The notes under the pieces are model-generated. The model saw only the letters and a program-made list of their open reading frames with translations. It did no database searches and had not been told where the DNA came from. Shown here piece after piece: positions 50,779 to 61,360 of a stretch of 64,000 nucleotides of DNA. Source of the stretch: Kalaharituber pfeilii (taxonomy: Eukaryota; Ascomycota; Pezizomycetes; Pezizales; Pezizaceae); assembly GCA_015179045.1 (NCBI GenBank), contig WHUZ01000004.1, forward strand, positions 1,798,001-1,862,000, written 5' to 3'. A program made the position numbers and the translations under genes. Numbering within the stretch: position 1 is the first letter of the stretch; each line of letters opens with the position of its first letter.

Positions 50779-50938
50779 AAGGAAGGGCAAATGAGGGTGG
50801 ACCATCATTCTGCACCTGTTAGAGCAGGTCTTGCGACAACTGAAATGAGACTGGAAGCAGAAATAACTACGCACCTTGAACGAATGGACTCAAACCGGGG
50901 AAGCAGTGCCTTGCCTCACCATTAATCAGGTGTCCCAA

Positions 50939-50994
50939 ACTCGCCATAGCCCTTAGGGCGGCATGCGAGTACTGATATAAAAAAAAATAAAAAA
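50939..50994 (+). mobile_element. Type-A hairpin-tail micro-insertion
   Basis: 56 bp: ACTCGCCATAGCCCTTA, GGGCGGCATGCGAG, TACTGATAT, A-rich. Perfect 11-bp duplication AGGTGTCCCAA at 50928-50938 and 50995-51005. The target resembles a Tc1/mariner end (GGTGTCCCAATACTTCTG at 50996-51013). Confidence 0.92.
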
Positions 50995-51062
50995 AGGTGT
51001 CCCAATACTTCTGAAATGACCAAGTACATAAAGAGCTGACTCTAACCGCAAGGTTTTGATTT

Positions 51063-51380
51063 TTAACGAGGGGGCTCAACAGTGATGCGCGCAATTGTTG
51101 TATTTGTTGTGAGACGATGGCTATCAGGTGCTACGTACAAATGGATTGTACGCAACCTTGGGCGGCCTCGGCGGCGGCGTTCCCGGCACTCCACCGTAAG
51201 GTGGTTGTTGTCCGGTACGTAACGATGTCGCTGCATGTGCCAGGTTGAGGCATGACATGTTGATCTATATGTCATCATTAACTTCACTGCTAACGTTGGA
51301 ATAAACAGCATAAACAGATTTCACCAGAAGGAGGGTTGGCTTGAACCCTAATAGGGCTCTAAGCCTCCCCCTTCTGTAGC
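51063..51380. repeat. Dispersed repeat R, copy 2
   Basis: Second copy of the repeat at 41690-42060, same orientation, with the same CACTCCACCGTAAGGTGGTT and AATAAACAGCATAAACAG blocks. The adjoining minus-strand frame ends IERLLHLATEGGGLEPY. Confidence 0.75.
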
Positions 51381-51661
51381 AAGATGGAGGAGTCTTTCGA
51401 TATGCCCCTTGTCCTCGGGGCATATCGTCCAGTCAAGATCACCGGAATAGTTGATTGTGGCCCCGGCCGGGTGGGGAGTTGTTGGGGAGGAGCTGTGGGG
51501 GCTGGTGGGGGACTGGTGGAGGGACCAGTTCAGAGCTCGTACGCTCATTGTTTTCTGGATTGAATAGGCTCCAGAACCTGATGGAGCCTGAGGAAGCCAT
51601 CTTTGATGAATGAGATGATTACTTGGACCTACGAGTAAGTCCAATGAATCCAACTTGATAT

Positions 51662-51692
<31 letters not shown>

Positions 51693-51877
51693 AGAATCCA
51701 ACAGGCCAGGCCAACCAGGTCATTTACGCAAATTAAAGCGATTTTAGAATTTAACCCAGGTAAATTAGATTTTGATAGTCCTGGATATTTCCACTATTAG
51801 TAATTGACAGTTGCGTATTAGGTATCATCATCGAAGAATTGAGTCCCGTCTGTTGTATTATCTGGAAGGTCCATCAT

Positions 51878-51961
51878 ATCTCGCCATAGTCCCCAGGGCG
51901 GAATGCGAGTAATGATATTAAAAAAAAAAAAAAATTAAAAAAATAAAAATAAAAAAAAAAA
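51878..51961 (+). mobile_element. Type-A hairpin-tail micro-insertion
   Basis: ATCTCGCCATAGTCCCC, AGGGCGGAATGCGAG, TAATGATAT and a long A-rich tail. Flanked by GTCCATCAT at 51869-51877 and 51962-51970. Confidence 0.88.
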
Positions 51962-54301
51962 GTCCATCATCTCTAAAATATTTCGTAGTATATATACTTG
52001 AATATAAAGTGTGATACATACTTGACGAAACTCGTAGACCGCTGCTGTTTAAAATTCTAGATATACGGGAGATTGTACTCATTTAAATACTCAAACAATC
52101 TAGTAAACGCTGGCCTCAATTCACCTGGATAGCTGTGGAGTGATTCATTTAATTGGCTTGAACCTGCCTGAATGGCTTGAACCTGCCTGAATGGCCTGGA
52201 CCGGCCTGAATGGCTGGTCTAGGCGGTTTCAGTCCAATGCAGATCACGGCCTGTTGGATTCATTGACCTTTGTTGCCTGAGTTACTATCCTGGCATATGT
52301 CCTAGCTGGGATAGGTATGGTGGCTTGCGTGGGTGTGATGGCTTGAGGAGGCATAGTCGCGGGCTGTGTATTCGAGGCGGGGTAGTTTGTGTGCGTTGCT
52401 TCCATGAGCCTCGTTCCATTTTGGCCCTGGACGTGGGTCGCGGCGAGGTCATTGTACCTGATGCAGTTTTTACTCCTTCAATATTGATACCTGACGCTGT
52501 AGTTTTGGCTGTAATCAGGTGTTGAACTGGAATGGTGCTATCGGTACTTGTTGCAGTGCTCGACCTGTGCCTTCTATCTGCGAGGCTTATGTTACTATAT
52601 GTGACTCCTTCCATCCTAGTATTTTCCCGTTGAATGGGTTCTAGATCCGGTGTGCTCTCTGGTGGAGAGTTAGCTATAGCTGTACTCGCTATCTTCTGTT
52701 GAGCCCACTTGCTATCCACTACCTTGATATTAGAGTGCTCAACTCCTTCCATCTTCTCCACTGATGCAAGTGTCTGCCTAGGTCCGAACTCCTTCACATC
52801 CTCTGCTATATTTGTAGAGAGTGCTGAGCTGGTAGAGAGTGGTTTGCTGGTAGAATGTGCTGGTGTATTCTCTTGACCCATCTCTTGACCCATCTCTGCA
52901 CTCACTTGGTGAAAACCACCTATCCTTACTATCTCGGCATTTATTTGGTGAAAACCCTCCTCTGTCTTCTTACCCATGTACTCCAGGTGTTCGTCTATAC
53001 CATGAAGGCGGCCTCCTACCTCTCCCAAAGCACCCTTCACTCCATTTAGTGCCCCTCTAATTCTTGTCCCCTATTCCTCAACCAGTCTCTCCCACAACAT
53101 ACTTTGGGCTTTCTCCAGTCTATCCAGAATCCTGTCTTCCATCTCCTGCTCTGCCTCCTTATTGCGTTCCTCTCTTCTCCACTCCCAGTATTTTTCTAAC
53201 ATTGCTCGTGCCCAGCATTTGAGGTCTTCATCCACTTGCCTCTCCTATCTCTCTAAACCATATCTCTTTTTCAGTCCTCCAAGGGTCTCTGCTGCAGAGG
53301 CTCCCATATATTTTGCTGTCTCCAGTTTAATCCTCCCCTGTACAAACTTCGTTTCCCAAGCTCTTGCCTATCTAGCTGCTGCCACGGCGGTTTCTTCATG
53401 TTTGCCTCGTATGTACTGTCATCTAGGTCTGGATTCTATGGCCTATCTGGTGTAGGTGATCTCGTCTATAAGCCTTAGATTCCTTGACTAGACTGGCTAC
53501 CATGCCTCCCTCTTCTACCATTATTGCATTCCATGTCCCAGTCCACTATTTTTTTTTTTTTTTTTTTAAATATCATTACTCGCATGCCACCCTATGGGCT
53601 ATGGCGAGATTAGTTATGTATGAGAATAACGAAAGAAAAGGAAAAAGGAAACGCTTTCCCCGTTACACTACTCTCTTCCCGCCCATTCCAGCATCGCCGC
53701 TAAAGCGTCTCTCTCCCCCTCCTTTGTCTCCGGGGGCTTTCCCACCGCCGCCTGCCCCCCGGGGCCATTTCTGGCTCCATACTCTGCACTCTTTCTATAT
53801 GTGTGTCGCTGTCTTCTCCCGTTCCCCGCACCATCGGCACTCAGGCTCTTGCCTTGTTGGTTCTGAATTTCCAGGCCCTGAGGCCTTTCTCCCCCACATT
53901 GTGGTACAACAAAATGTGGGTAACTTCTTACGCTCCGAAGTAATCGCCAGCGGAGAAGTCAAGTGTACTCGTAAAGGGAGTTTATCATAGGGTTGGGAGG
54001 TAACACTAGCGGATTGACTAGTGTAGTGGTACCCCGAGCATGCGCTTTGTTCCTCGCCCTGGCAGTTAGTACTGTAAGCACTGAATGTGAGTACTTTGTG
54101 CCTATGCCCAAGGCGACGCCTATAGAATGGTATCCCATAGAATGCAATTACGCCCAGCTTCATAGACTAGCGTCAGCCCAAACCTGCTTTTGAGCAGGGT
54201 CAGCCTCTTTGTTCTTTGTTCTTTCCGTATTCTCGTGCCCAGACTATTATTTTCGGCCTTCGCGGCCGGGGTCTTGCACCTCTTGACAGTATCCAGTGCC
54301 C

Positions 54302-55668
54302 TTTTTTTTTTTTTTTTTTTTATTTTCACATAACCCCGCTTGCAGCTGTTCGCCATGGCAGGGTCCCTGGACCGAGGTCCTTATGGCCCGGAGACAGGCA
54401 CCTAAAAACAAACAACAACTCACTATATACACCGACATTCAAAAGGGAATAGAGGAAATAAAACCCATGAGACAACCCGCTATGCCGTCAAGTCCATTTC
54501 CTCCACCTCCCTCCCCTTCCCCTTTCTGTCCACCTTTGAATTTCTATCCCAGTCATACAGGCACGAATCGTACCACTTGCCTGACAACCTTACCTTCGCT
54601 GGTGTTTGGCTATCCGATTCCACCTCCCCCTCCAGGTAGATGACAACCGAGCTAGCCTTCTTTCCCTCCCTCCTCTCTTTCTTCACCAACCATCTTGCCG
54701 CAACAATCTTTCCCATCCATGGGTTCGCATTCTCCATCCAATCTCTTACTTTCCCGAGTTTCTTTGTCACCGCAATTCCATGTACTACGATCGCACGACC
54801 GGATTGCGGGAGTGTCCTTTCCTTTGGGATTGGCTTCGGAGATGGTGCTGGAGATGGTTTCTTGGACATTTTCTGCTTGGGGGACTGGTACTCTGTCCCC
54901 CTTTCACTTTTTTGGACTGGAAAGCAGTGGACTTTGTTCGGCTTTTGGGTGGTGCCACTGGAGGTCGGTCAGAATTGTCCCCTTCCGGGGGTGTGCTTGG
55001 CGGGATGTTCTGGGAGACAACTGCTGCATATGACAGCTTTGGTGGTTTCTCCGGGTCAGTTTGTGATTCCCCTTCCTTTGAGGGTTTCCTCAGGTGCATA
55101 TTGTGTATTTCTGTGCATGCTTCCGTCTCCACCGCTAGTGCAAGAGCAGCAATGACGTGATGCACACTCCTGATTTCACACAGGAACCTGTCTGTTGGTT
55201 CAAAGTTTGGTCTTGTCTTCTGGTCTTTTATGCAAGCATGTATGTGTTCGATGACATCCCCCACGGCATCAAGCATATCGGACATATTGACTCCGCCGAG
55301 CCGATCTCCGATAGACTTGTACAGTGGGGCCTCGAGACGGGTACTCTTGGCCAGAGTTGTTTTGGCACCTACGGGCATGTTTTTTGGTGCTGGGCTGCCC
55401 AATGCCATGAATCTATTGGTCGCATCCATGGTGGGAATGCCAAGAAGTCAGGGATGGTGGTGTGCTGGCAACGGAGTAAGGAGCTGATAATTTCCTCAAA
55501 ACTTAACCCCCAAGGGGGAAACTTGAGGAGTTGGGTTTTTTGGAATAAAATTTAGATCTAAAGACTCAGCGCACTGAGAGCTTTCGATCTATGTAGGTTT
55601 CGCTGGGGGGGACGCTGTGGTTGCGGAGTGGCTTCCGAGCGCTCGTCCTGTCGAAGTGGTTGTCGCTG
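54302..55668 (-). mobile_element. Complete ORF1-only (HAL1-like) retroelement, type-B tail
   Basis: 1367 bp bounded by a perfect 14-bp duplication AGTATCCAGTGCCC at 54288-54301 and 55669-55682. Minus strand: a 239-bp 5' UTR; ORF1 from CACCATGG (start 55429) to 54480; about 120 bp of 3' UTR; hairpin tail CCCTGCCATGGCGAAC ... GCGGGGTTATGTGA; poly-A. No reverse transcriptase. Only one reading-frame break is seen, at a five-base C/G run. Retrotransposition must have used enzymes from elsewhere. Confidence 0.88.
54480..55429 (-). CDS. LINE ORF1-like protein, one-base frame break
   Basis: About 316 residues. It starts MDATNRFMALGSPAPKN, with a helical N-terminal half (DMLDAVGDVIEHIHACIKDQ, VIAALALAVETEA), then KLSYAAVVSQ, a common start of the RNA-binding part in LINE/gag-like ORF1 proteins. 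A Pro/Ser/Lys linker follows. The C-terminal domain has AIVVHGIAVTKKLGKVRDW, AARWLVKKERREGKK, SSVVIYLEGE and VRLSGKWYDSCLYDWDRN, shared with the copies at 47655-48360 and 57259-57926. The frame shifts once at the G5 run 54879-54883. ORF1 proteins bind their RNA for retrotransposition; here the function is inferred from neighbours and similarity between copies. Confidence 0.75.
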
Positions 55669-57258
55669 AGTATCCAGTGCCCGTCTGGGTACCAATGGGT
55701 GGTAATGTAGTGTATACGCTACGTGAGTATAATTCAGATTGAAGATTTGCTTCAAAAGCGGGGAGGAAACTAATAATCACGTGGTCACCTCCCAATCAGG
55801 TTTTCTGCTGAACATGCCAGGAATTGGTGATAAATGCATAAGGTGGTGTTGAGGGAACAGGAGATTCAAATGATACGGGGTACATTTGCACTCCACGTCA
55901 GGGCAGCCATTACTATGCACATTTGAGGTGTACATTCTTACTGACCTCACATAAAGTGGCGGGGAGTATACACAACTGCACATTTGATTGTCAAAGTTAC
56001 GCGTTGGCAGAGCGACTTACTCCCTGCTACTCCCCGCAGGAGGGTACATTTTACTGCCCGCCATAGTAATTTTGAACCATAGTGCCAGCAGCCCCCCTAG
56101 AGTGGCGCCAGCCTTCCCAATCGTTGGAGTGGTCTGTAGCTCAGACCCAGTCAGTTCCTTTCTTCTGCCCAAAGGGCTCTCGCCTCCACGCGCATTCCGG
56201 CCTCCGTGATCCACTCATTCTGGTACGGGAGGAGGACCCCAATTTGGCCGCCCTGTCTGCCTTCTCGTTGCCTTTCATGCCCTTGTATGCCTTGACTCAC
56301 ATCACTGCCACATCCAGCTCCCCCCTTCTGGTCCTATCTTCCCAGGCTGTCCAGACGGGTGTGCTGCTCCTTCAGAGGTTGGGCGGCCTTCAGAAATGGC
56401 TTTCAGCTTCTGGATGGCAACTCTGGAGTCTGTTATCAGCAGAATCTCCTCCTCCCCGGTTTTCAGTGCTTTTGCCATGGCAATTAGCTCAGCGTCGTTC
56501 ACCGTAGCTCTGGTCCCTAGGTAGATTGAGGTCGACTTGTCCTTGGCCTTCCCTAGACCTGCCCCCTATTCTTCCTGCGGTCCTGCTGCCATCGGTGTAG
56601 GTCACCTTCCATCCCTGCTCTTCCTCCTCTTCAATCTTTCTTTCCCATTCGCTTCTTCCTGCTTCAGTGTCCAGTGTGTCGAGGACCGCCAGCGGGATGG
56701 GGTCCTTCTATTCTAAAGAGCCTTTGAGGTATTGGGCGCCCTCCTCCCTCTGAAGTAGCTTCTCGTTTTGGAATCTCCATGGCCTGGCTTGGCCCGGGTT
56801 GCTTTGCTGGCTGTGAAGGAGTGAACCGATTCCAGGTTGGCTAGGCCCTCTACTTCGTCTCTTCGGATGCCCCAAGGAACTCCGTGATGGATTGCGCTAT
56901 TGTGTATTGCCACTTTTCGAGCCCTCTCAGCTTTTGTTCTGTCAGTGCGCCGTTGGTGTAGTTCCTCCATGCTCAACTCCCCCACGTAGTGATCGCTCTG
57001 GCTGTGCCTGTATATAGCTGTCTTCCCTTCTCTAGATCCAGCTAGCCTAGTCTGGAAGCCACCCCCAGGTGGCTTTGCCTAGGCTTAGGTGCTTCTGAAA
57101 ATGTGTGGTGAACTTCAGCTCCCAGTCTCTCTGTAAGCCTACCATCCTGTAGCTCAGTCCTGTGATACCGAAGATGATCATCTCCTTGTCTATCTCGAAT
57201 CCTTCTTGTTGAGCCTCCCTTTCTAGCCGGCGCTGGTGTGCTCTCAGTTCTCTCCTCA

Positions 57259-57926
57259 TGTTGACAGCACCCCTGTTGGCACCACCGCCCCACCAAGCTC
57301 ACCCACGGGACCCACACCAACCTCAGTCCCCGCGCCCACGCCAAAGAAGGGCCGGAACACCAGAACCTCTCACCCCTCTGGCGACACACCCTCCCGCCCC
57401 CCCGTCGGCTCCCCAACCCCCACCCCAGCCAGCCCCCCCGTTGCCACCACCTCAGATTTCGGCACCGTCGTTCACGGAATAGCCCTGCGGGAGGATCTAG
57501 GGAACGTCCGAAAATGGTTGGAGGCAGCGAACAGAGACTTGGGGAAGATTACCGGGATTCGATGGTTGAGAAAGAAGCAGACGCTCGTTGAAGAGGGGAA
57601 ACTGACAAGGTCAGCGGTGATATACTTGGAGAAACCGGCTGAAGCGGGGAGAGTGAGACTGGGAGGAAGATGGCTGAGATAAAGCCAATATGAGTGGGAC
57701 AGAGGACGGAGATAGGCAAACCATGTCACCTCTTGCCTGTAACACACGAACATACACGGGCAGCACTTTGGTTCTGGTTTTAAATTTGGGTTTGGATTGT
57801 ACTACCTACATCACCAACGAGAGTCGTGGGTCCCTACCGAGCGTTCATGACATGTTCTTTCTTTTCCTTTTGATTCTATCGCCATAGCCCTTGGGGCGGC
57901 ATGCGATTAATGATAATAAAAAAAAA
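57259..57926 (+). mobile_element. ORF1-only element with type-A tail, nested in RT
   Basis: 668 bp bounded by a perfect 13-bp duplication AGTTCTCTCCTCA at 57246-57258 and 57927-57939. The plus strand encodes the ORF1 C-terminal half (TVVHGIALREDLGNVRKW, GIRWLRKKQT, SAVIYLEKPAEAGRVRLG) up to a stop near 57682. About 200 bp of 3' UTR, the type-A hairpin (ATCGCCATAGCCCTTG, GGGCGGCATGCGAT) and poly-A follow. No ORF2. It splits the LINE RT exactly inside SLAQLRREL. Confidence 0.9.
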
Positions 57927-58959
57927 AGTTCTCTCCTCAGCTGTGCGAGGCTCTTGTTAGACAGGATGCTGTGAAAGTCGTCAACGTATGTATTAATGAA
58001 GGTTCTCTGGTTGGCGGTAGTGACCACTGGTTTATGGCTGTTAGGAAGAGTGCAGGTGACAATAATAATCCTTGAGGAGTTCTGTCTGTCATCATGGCTG
58101 TCGCGCGCCTCTTACGATCCCAGCTGAGTGTGAACCTTATAGGTTATAGAAAGCTGTCAATGAAGGCTGCGAGGTTCTCATCTTCTCCTTCAGCTAGTGC
58201 TACTATCTTCTTGCATCTTACGAAGTTGAATGCTAATCTGATATTGTCTCCGGCTAGGGCTACCTACTCTCCTCTGCCCATTCGGTTTCTGATCTCCTTT
58301 GGGGTTTGTTGCTTTAGGTCTTCTCCTCTATGTGGCCTACCTCCCAGCTAGCTCTCGTTGAACAGCTTGTTGTGTGCCTGTAGGATGTTCGCTACCACTT
58401 TCTGGCCCAGTTTGGCTATCATGTTGAGAAGGGTTATAAGTCTTCAGCTGCCGACCTCCATCCTATCCCTGCCCTTCTTGAGGATCATTACTGTTTCAGA
58501 GCCTCTTGTGAAGGAATAATCCCCATTTATATAGCCTACCACCCTCTCCCGGAGTCAGGTGATTGGCCGGCCATTGTAGGTCGTTGGCTGAGTCCTATTG
58601 GTTCCATCCTGAGGCCTCTTTGTCTCCTGCTGAGCTGAAACGTCCTATGGATCAGTGCAGTCCTGTCGGTCCACGTCCGTCTTGCTAGCCGTGGGTTCTG
58701 GTAAGGTGTGAGAGCCGTCGGGGTCAGTAGTGTCTGCTGTTGGGTCGTAGTGTGGTGAGGGCCGAGTTGAAGGTGCTTGAATCCGTCTGAAGTTGATGTT
58801 TTTGGGACTTTCTGTCACTGTCGTCGTCGTACCCCGAGTTTGAGCGCTGCCCTCGAGGCCGTCGGGCCGAGGGAGTTCTCCTGGTGTTGTCCGCTCCCTG
58901 GTAGCACGTCTGGTTGTCGAGAAAAGGCTTCGGTCACGTGATGCTCTCGTGGCCCGAGT

Positions 58960-59005
58960 TTTTTTTTTTTTTTTTTTTTTTATCAGTATTCGCGTGCCGC
59001 CCTAG
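58960..59005 (-). mobile_element. Truncated type-A tail micro-insertion with an empty-site paralogue
   Basis: Minus strand CCTAGGGCGGCACGCG, AATACTGATA and an A23 tail. A related sequence at 60205-60245 runs through the same place uninterrupted (CCCGAGAGGTTGTAGAG), so this insertion is only about 26 bp plus the tail. Confidence 0.7.
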
Positions 59006-59489
59006 GAGGTTGTAGAGGTGTGGCATGTCCCAGTCCACTTAGCCACAATACTCTCTTCTATTTGGTCCTTTGGGTGTCTCTTATCACCCCCTGACTTATC
59101 ACCTCCAGAAGCTCTTCTACACTCACCCGTCCTGCCTTTATGTCTCCTGCTATGACCTCTCTGACCTGCTCTACTACGAACTCTCATCCTAAATGCCCTT
59201 TTACCACTGCCATATCAATGGCATCATTCAGTCATTCCTTTTGTTCTCTGGTGACGACAGTGTGTGTAACAAGGTCATGGTAGTGGTGCAGTGTCCATTG
59301 CTAGTTTGCCTTGATAAATACCATATTGATATGCGATTGCCAGTCTCTGACTGCATAAAACTTCTCTCTATTGACTGTTGCTCCTACCTTCCTATCTTTC
59401 CCAGTCATATTTCTTGTAATTCTTCTCCTCCGGCTAGTAGCTCTCCCTGTCTCTCTCTCCATCGAGCTACCTCTTCCTCCGCCCATCCT

Positions 59490-59842
59490 TAGTTGTGTTG
59501 AGGTTCGCCGATCGGCTCGGACCGAATCGTGGCTGTGTATTGGTAGTATGGGTAGATGCGGAACCGTCCAGAAGGTTTTGAGGAGTGGGGTGACATGGAA
59601 AAGAATTGGAAGAGGACGACAGAGAATGGGGAGGAGTACGATGTTCTGGAGTATTTCTTTTCCGGAATCAAGTTCTAGAAGATAGGGGGCGGGGATAGTG
59701 GGGGGGACGGTGAGATGAGGTCATGTGTGTAGAGATTTTCTTTTAGCCTGTCTCCGGGCTATGATATGAGGGCTTGCCCAGGAACCCTGCCATGGCTTAG
59801 CGCTACAAGCGGGGTTACTTGATTTAAAAAAAAAAAAAAAAA
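59490..59842 (+). mobile_element. Element fragment ending in a type-B tail
   Basis: Plus strand: a frame of unknown type (EGFEEWGDMEKNWKR, EYDVLEYFF), then GCCTGTCTCCGGG, CCCTGCCATGGCTTAGC, TACAAGCGGGGTTAC and A17 (59826-59842). The 5' limit is unclear, and no duplication was found. Confidence 0.55.
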
Positions 59843-60300
59843 TGGGCAGTATACGTATCTGTAGCTGTCTGCCGATCTGGGTGCTACTGTGTATAAGTGG
59901 GTGTGTGGGTGTGTGGGCAGGTGGGTGTGGATGTTGTAATCAGCCAGACTAAGTGTAGTATGATCGACCTGTGCGGTGATCCTGTTCGAAAGTTGCGTCA
60001 ATCCCAGAATCCTGTTTGCGCTCCAACCTCCAACCAAAGAGTTGGGCACTCTGAACTGTTGAAGAGTTTGCGCAGAGAGTTGGCGGTTTTTCCCAGAAAT
60101 CCGTAAGTTGTGTCGCCATCCCCTGCAATTGTGTTCCGTCCTCCAAGCCGTCCGGAGAGGTACCTGTTGGTGATTTCCGCTTCTCCTGGTCGCCGAAATA
60201 TGCTCCGGTCACGTGATCTTGGTCGTGCTCCCGAGAGGTTGTAGAGTGTATGGTTTTGTATCATGTATATAAAGGCTCCATCTGGCCCTCATGTACATAG
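59843..60300 (-). repeat. LINE 5'-end-like or LTR-like repeat
   Basis: Shares CCGGTCACGTGAT ... CCGAG and AGGTTGTAGAG with 58930-59015, where the sequence forms the 5' end of the large LINE. A TATATAAA box at 60266-60273 points along the plus strand, which would also fit an LTR. Identity unresolved. Confidence 0.35.
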
Positions 60301-60964
60301 TTCTTTCTCTCTCCTTATCTATATTGTCCTGCATTCTCAATAGATCCGTACGGTTTGTGGCAAACCATATCGTCCTTGCTATTCTTGGCCCTGAGCACGC
60401 AGACACCGCGGGACAATGTTCTGCTGTGCATTGATGCTATCTGTTTCTCCCTACATTACTGTCGAGGCTGTGGGTTCTATGCCGGTTTTGTTTTTCTCCC
60501 TCCATTACTATTGGAGATCGGGGGTGAATATTTAGGATGTGGAATTTTATTCTACCTTTTCATTTTCCTTATTATATATACCTGAATATCTCTATCTCAG
60601 TATAACTCTTTACAATTCACCGGAGAGTATTCGCTCTGGGGTATTGATATTGCTGGCTGGCTGAAGGGGGGAGGGGAAGGGGAATTCGCGCTGGGGGGGG
60701 GGTCATACGGCTTTTAGATAGAAGGTCGTATCAATTTTTTATATTCAACTGAACCTCATCTTCATTATAGTGAGAATTTGTGCCACATTCCCACAGAGCC
60801 TGGCTCGGTGAAAATTGTGAAAATTGTGCGTAAGAGAGGCGCGGGAGCTAAATATGTAGGGAGTAGCAATACGTCATGAGCAGAAGCTTAACATTCCCCA
60901 CACCGAAATCCCATGTACTTACAATCTCAAGTACCCGCCAGTTTAACTCCGTGTAAGTTCTTTG

Positions 60965-61360
60965 CTTGTTTTTTGAGAGATACACCTCTCTCGCTTTGGA
61001 ATTAATGGCCCAGCTCAGTCAAGCTCTCCTCCGCTAATCATGTTATAGACGTAGCTCGTCGTAAACTCCCATGTGCCTACCAATTTTTTTTTTTTTTAAG
61101 AGGTACCCCCCTCTCTGGCTTGGGGATTCATCCCCAGGCTTCCTCCGCCGATCGTTATAGACCTAGTCCGTCTGAAGCGCTCATGTCCCCCACAGCCCCT
61201 GTATACCTACAAATACAATATACCATAGAATTTTGGCACAATGCTGCTAGAAAGTGCGCCCCGGAGAGTATTTTTATTTTGTGCTCGCTTTGGAATGAAT
61301 CGCCAAACTTAGCCAGGAATTCCCCACAGACCATATGATTGTAAGAAAGGTGTCACCTGT
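60965..61360. repeat. Three diverged tandem units of about 110-150 bp
   Basis: Units near 60970-61090, 61098-61205 and 61275-61360 share CTCTCxxGCTTTGGAAT-like, CTCCxCCGxTxATC, GTTATAGAC and CCATGTG/CTCATG blocks. Not attributed to a family. Confidence 0.5.

Larger units (their letters stand above)
53548..59024 (-). mobile_element. Large LINE insertion (RT + RNase H) holding nested elements
   Basis: 5477 bp bounded by a perfect 15-bp duplication ATGTCCCAGTCCACT at 53533-53547 and 59025-59039. Minus-strand order: short 5' part, reverse transcriptase (TVMILKKG, LNMIAKLGQKVVANIL, TPQGLLLSP, then YVDDF at about 57980), RT thumb and RNase H (NDAELIAMAKAL, LLITDSRVAIQK; 57258-56050), an unidentified insert, ECRWCGE near 53830, a 3' UTR, the type-A hairpin and poly-A (53548-53613). 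Endonuclease and ORF1 are missing, so it was already internally deleted. Nested in it: 54302-55668, 57259-57926 and 58960-59005. Several stops and frameshifts. Confidence 0.85.
52285..59187 (-). pseudogene. Unknown coiled-coil ORF, broken by stops and a 5.5-kb LINE insertion
   Basis: The minus-strand frame begins at 59187 (MRVRSRAGQRGHSRR), runs to KWTGT at 59025, and resumes in frame at 53547 after the LINE insertion (53548-59024) with WNAIMVEEGGM. It goes on to 52285. The central part is Glu/Lys/Arg-rich and looks coiled-coil (EKYWEWRREERNKEAEQEM, RILDRLEKAQSMLWERL), then KTEEGFHQINAE and a Ser/Thr/Pro-rich end. Five in-frame stops (TAG or TGA) lie between 53060 and 53460. I do not recognise the family; it could be a gag-like or ORF1-like protein of another retroelement, or a captured host gene. 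It is clearly non-functional. Confidence 0.6.

Noticed and set aside
58960..59005. The type-A tail here as the real 3' end of another LINE
   Set aside because: The paralogous empty site near 60205-60245 shows only about 26 bp plus the tail was inserted.
60153..60358. Solo LTR (TGTTGG start, TATA box, terminal CA)
   Set aside because: Only one weak match to the expected layout, and the same sequence also looks like the LINE 5' end at 58930-59024; kept only as an unresolved repeat.
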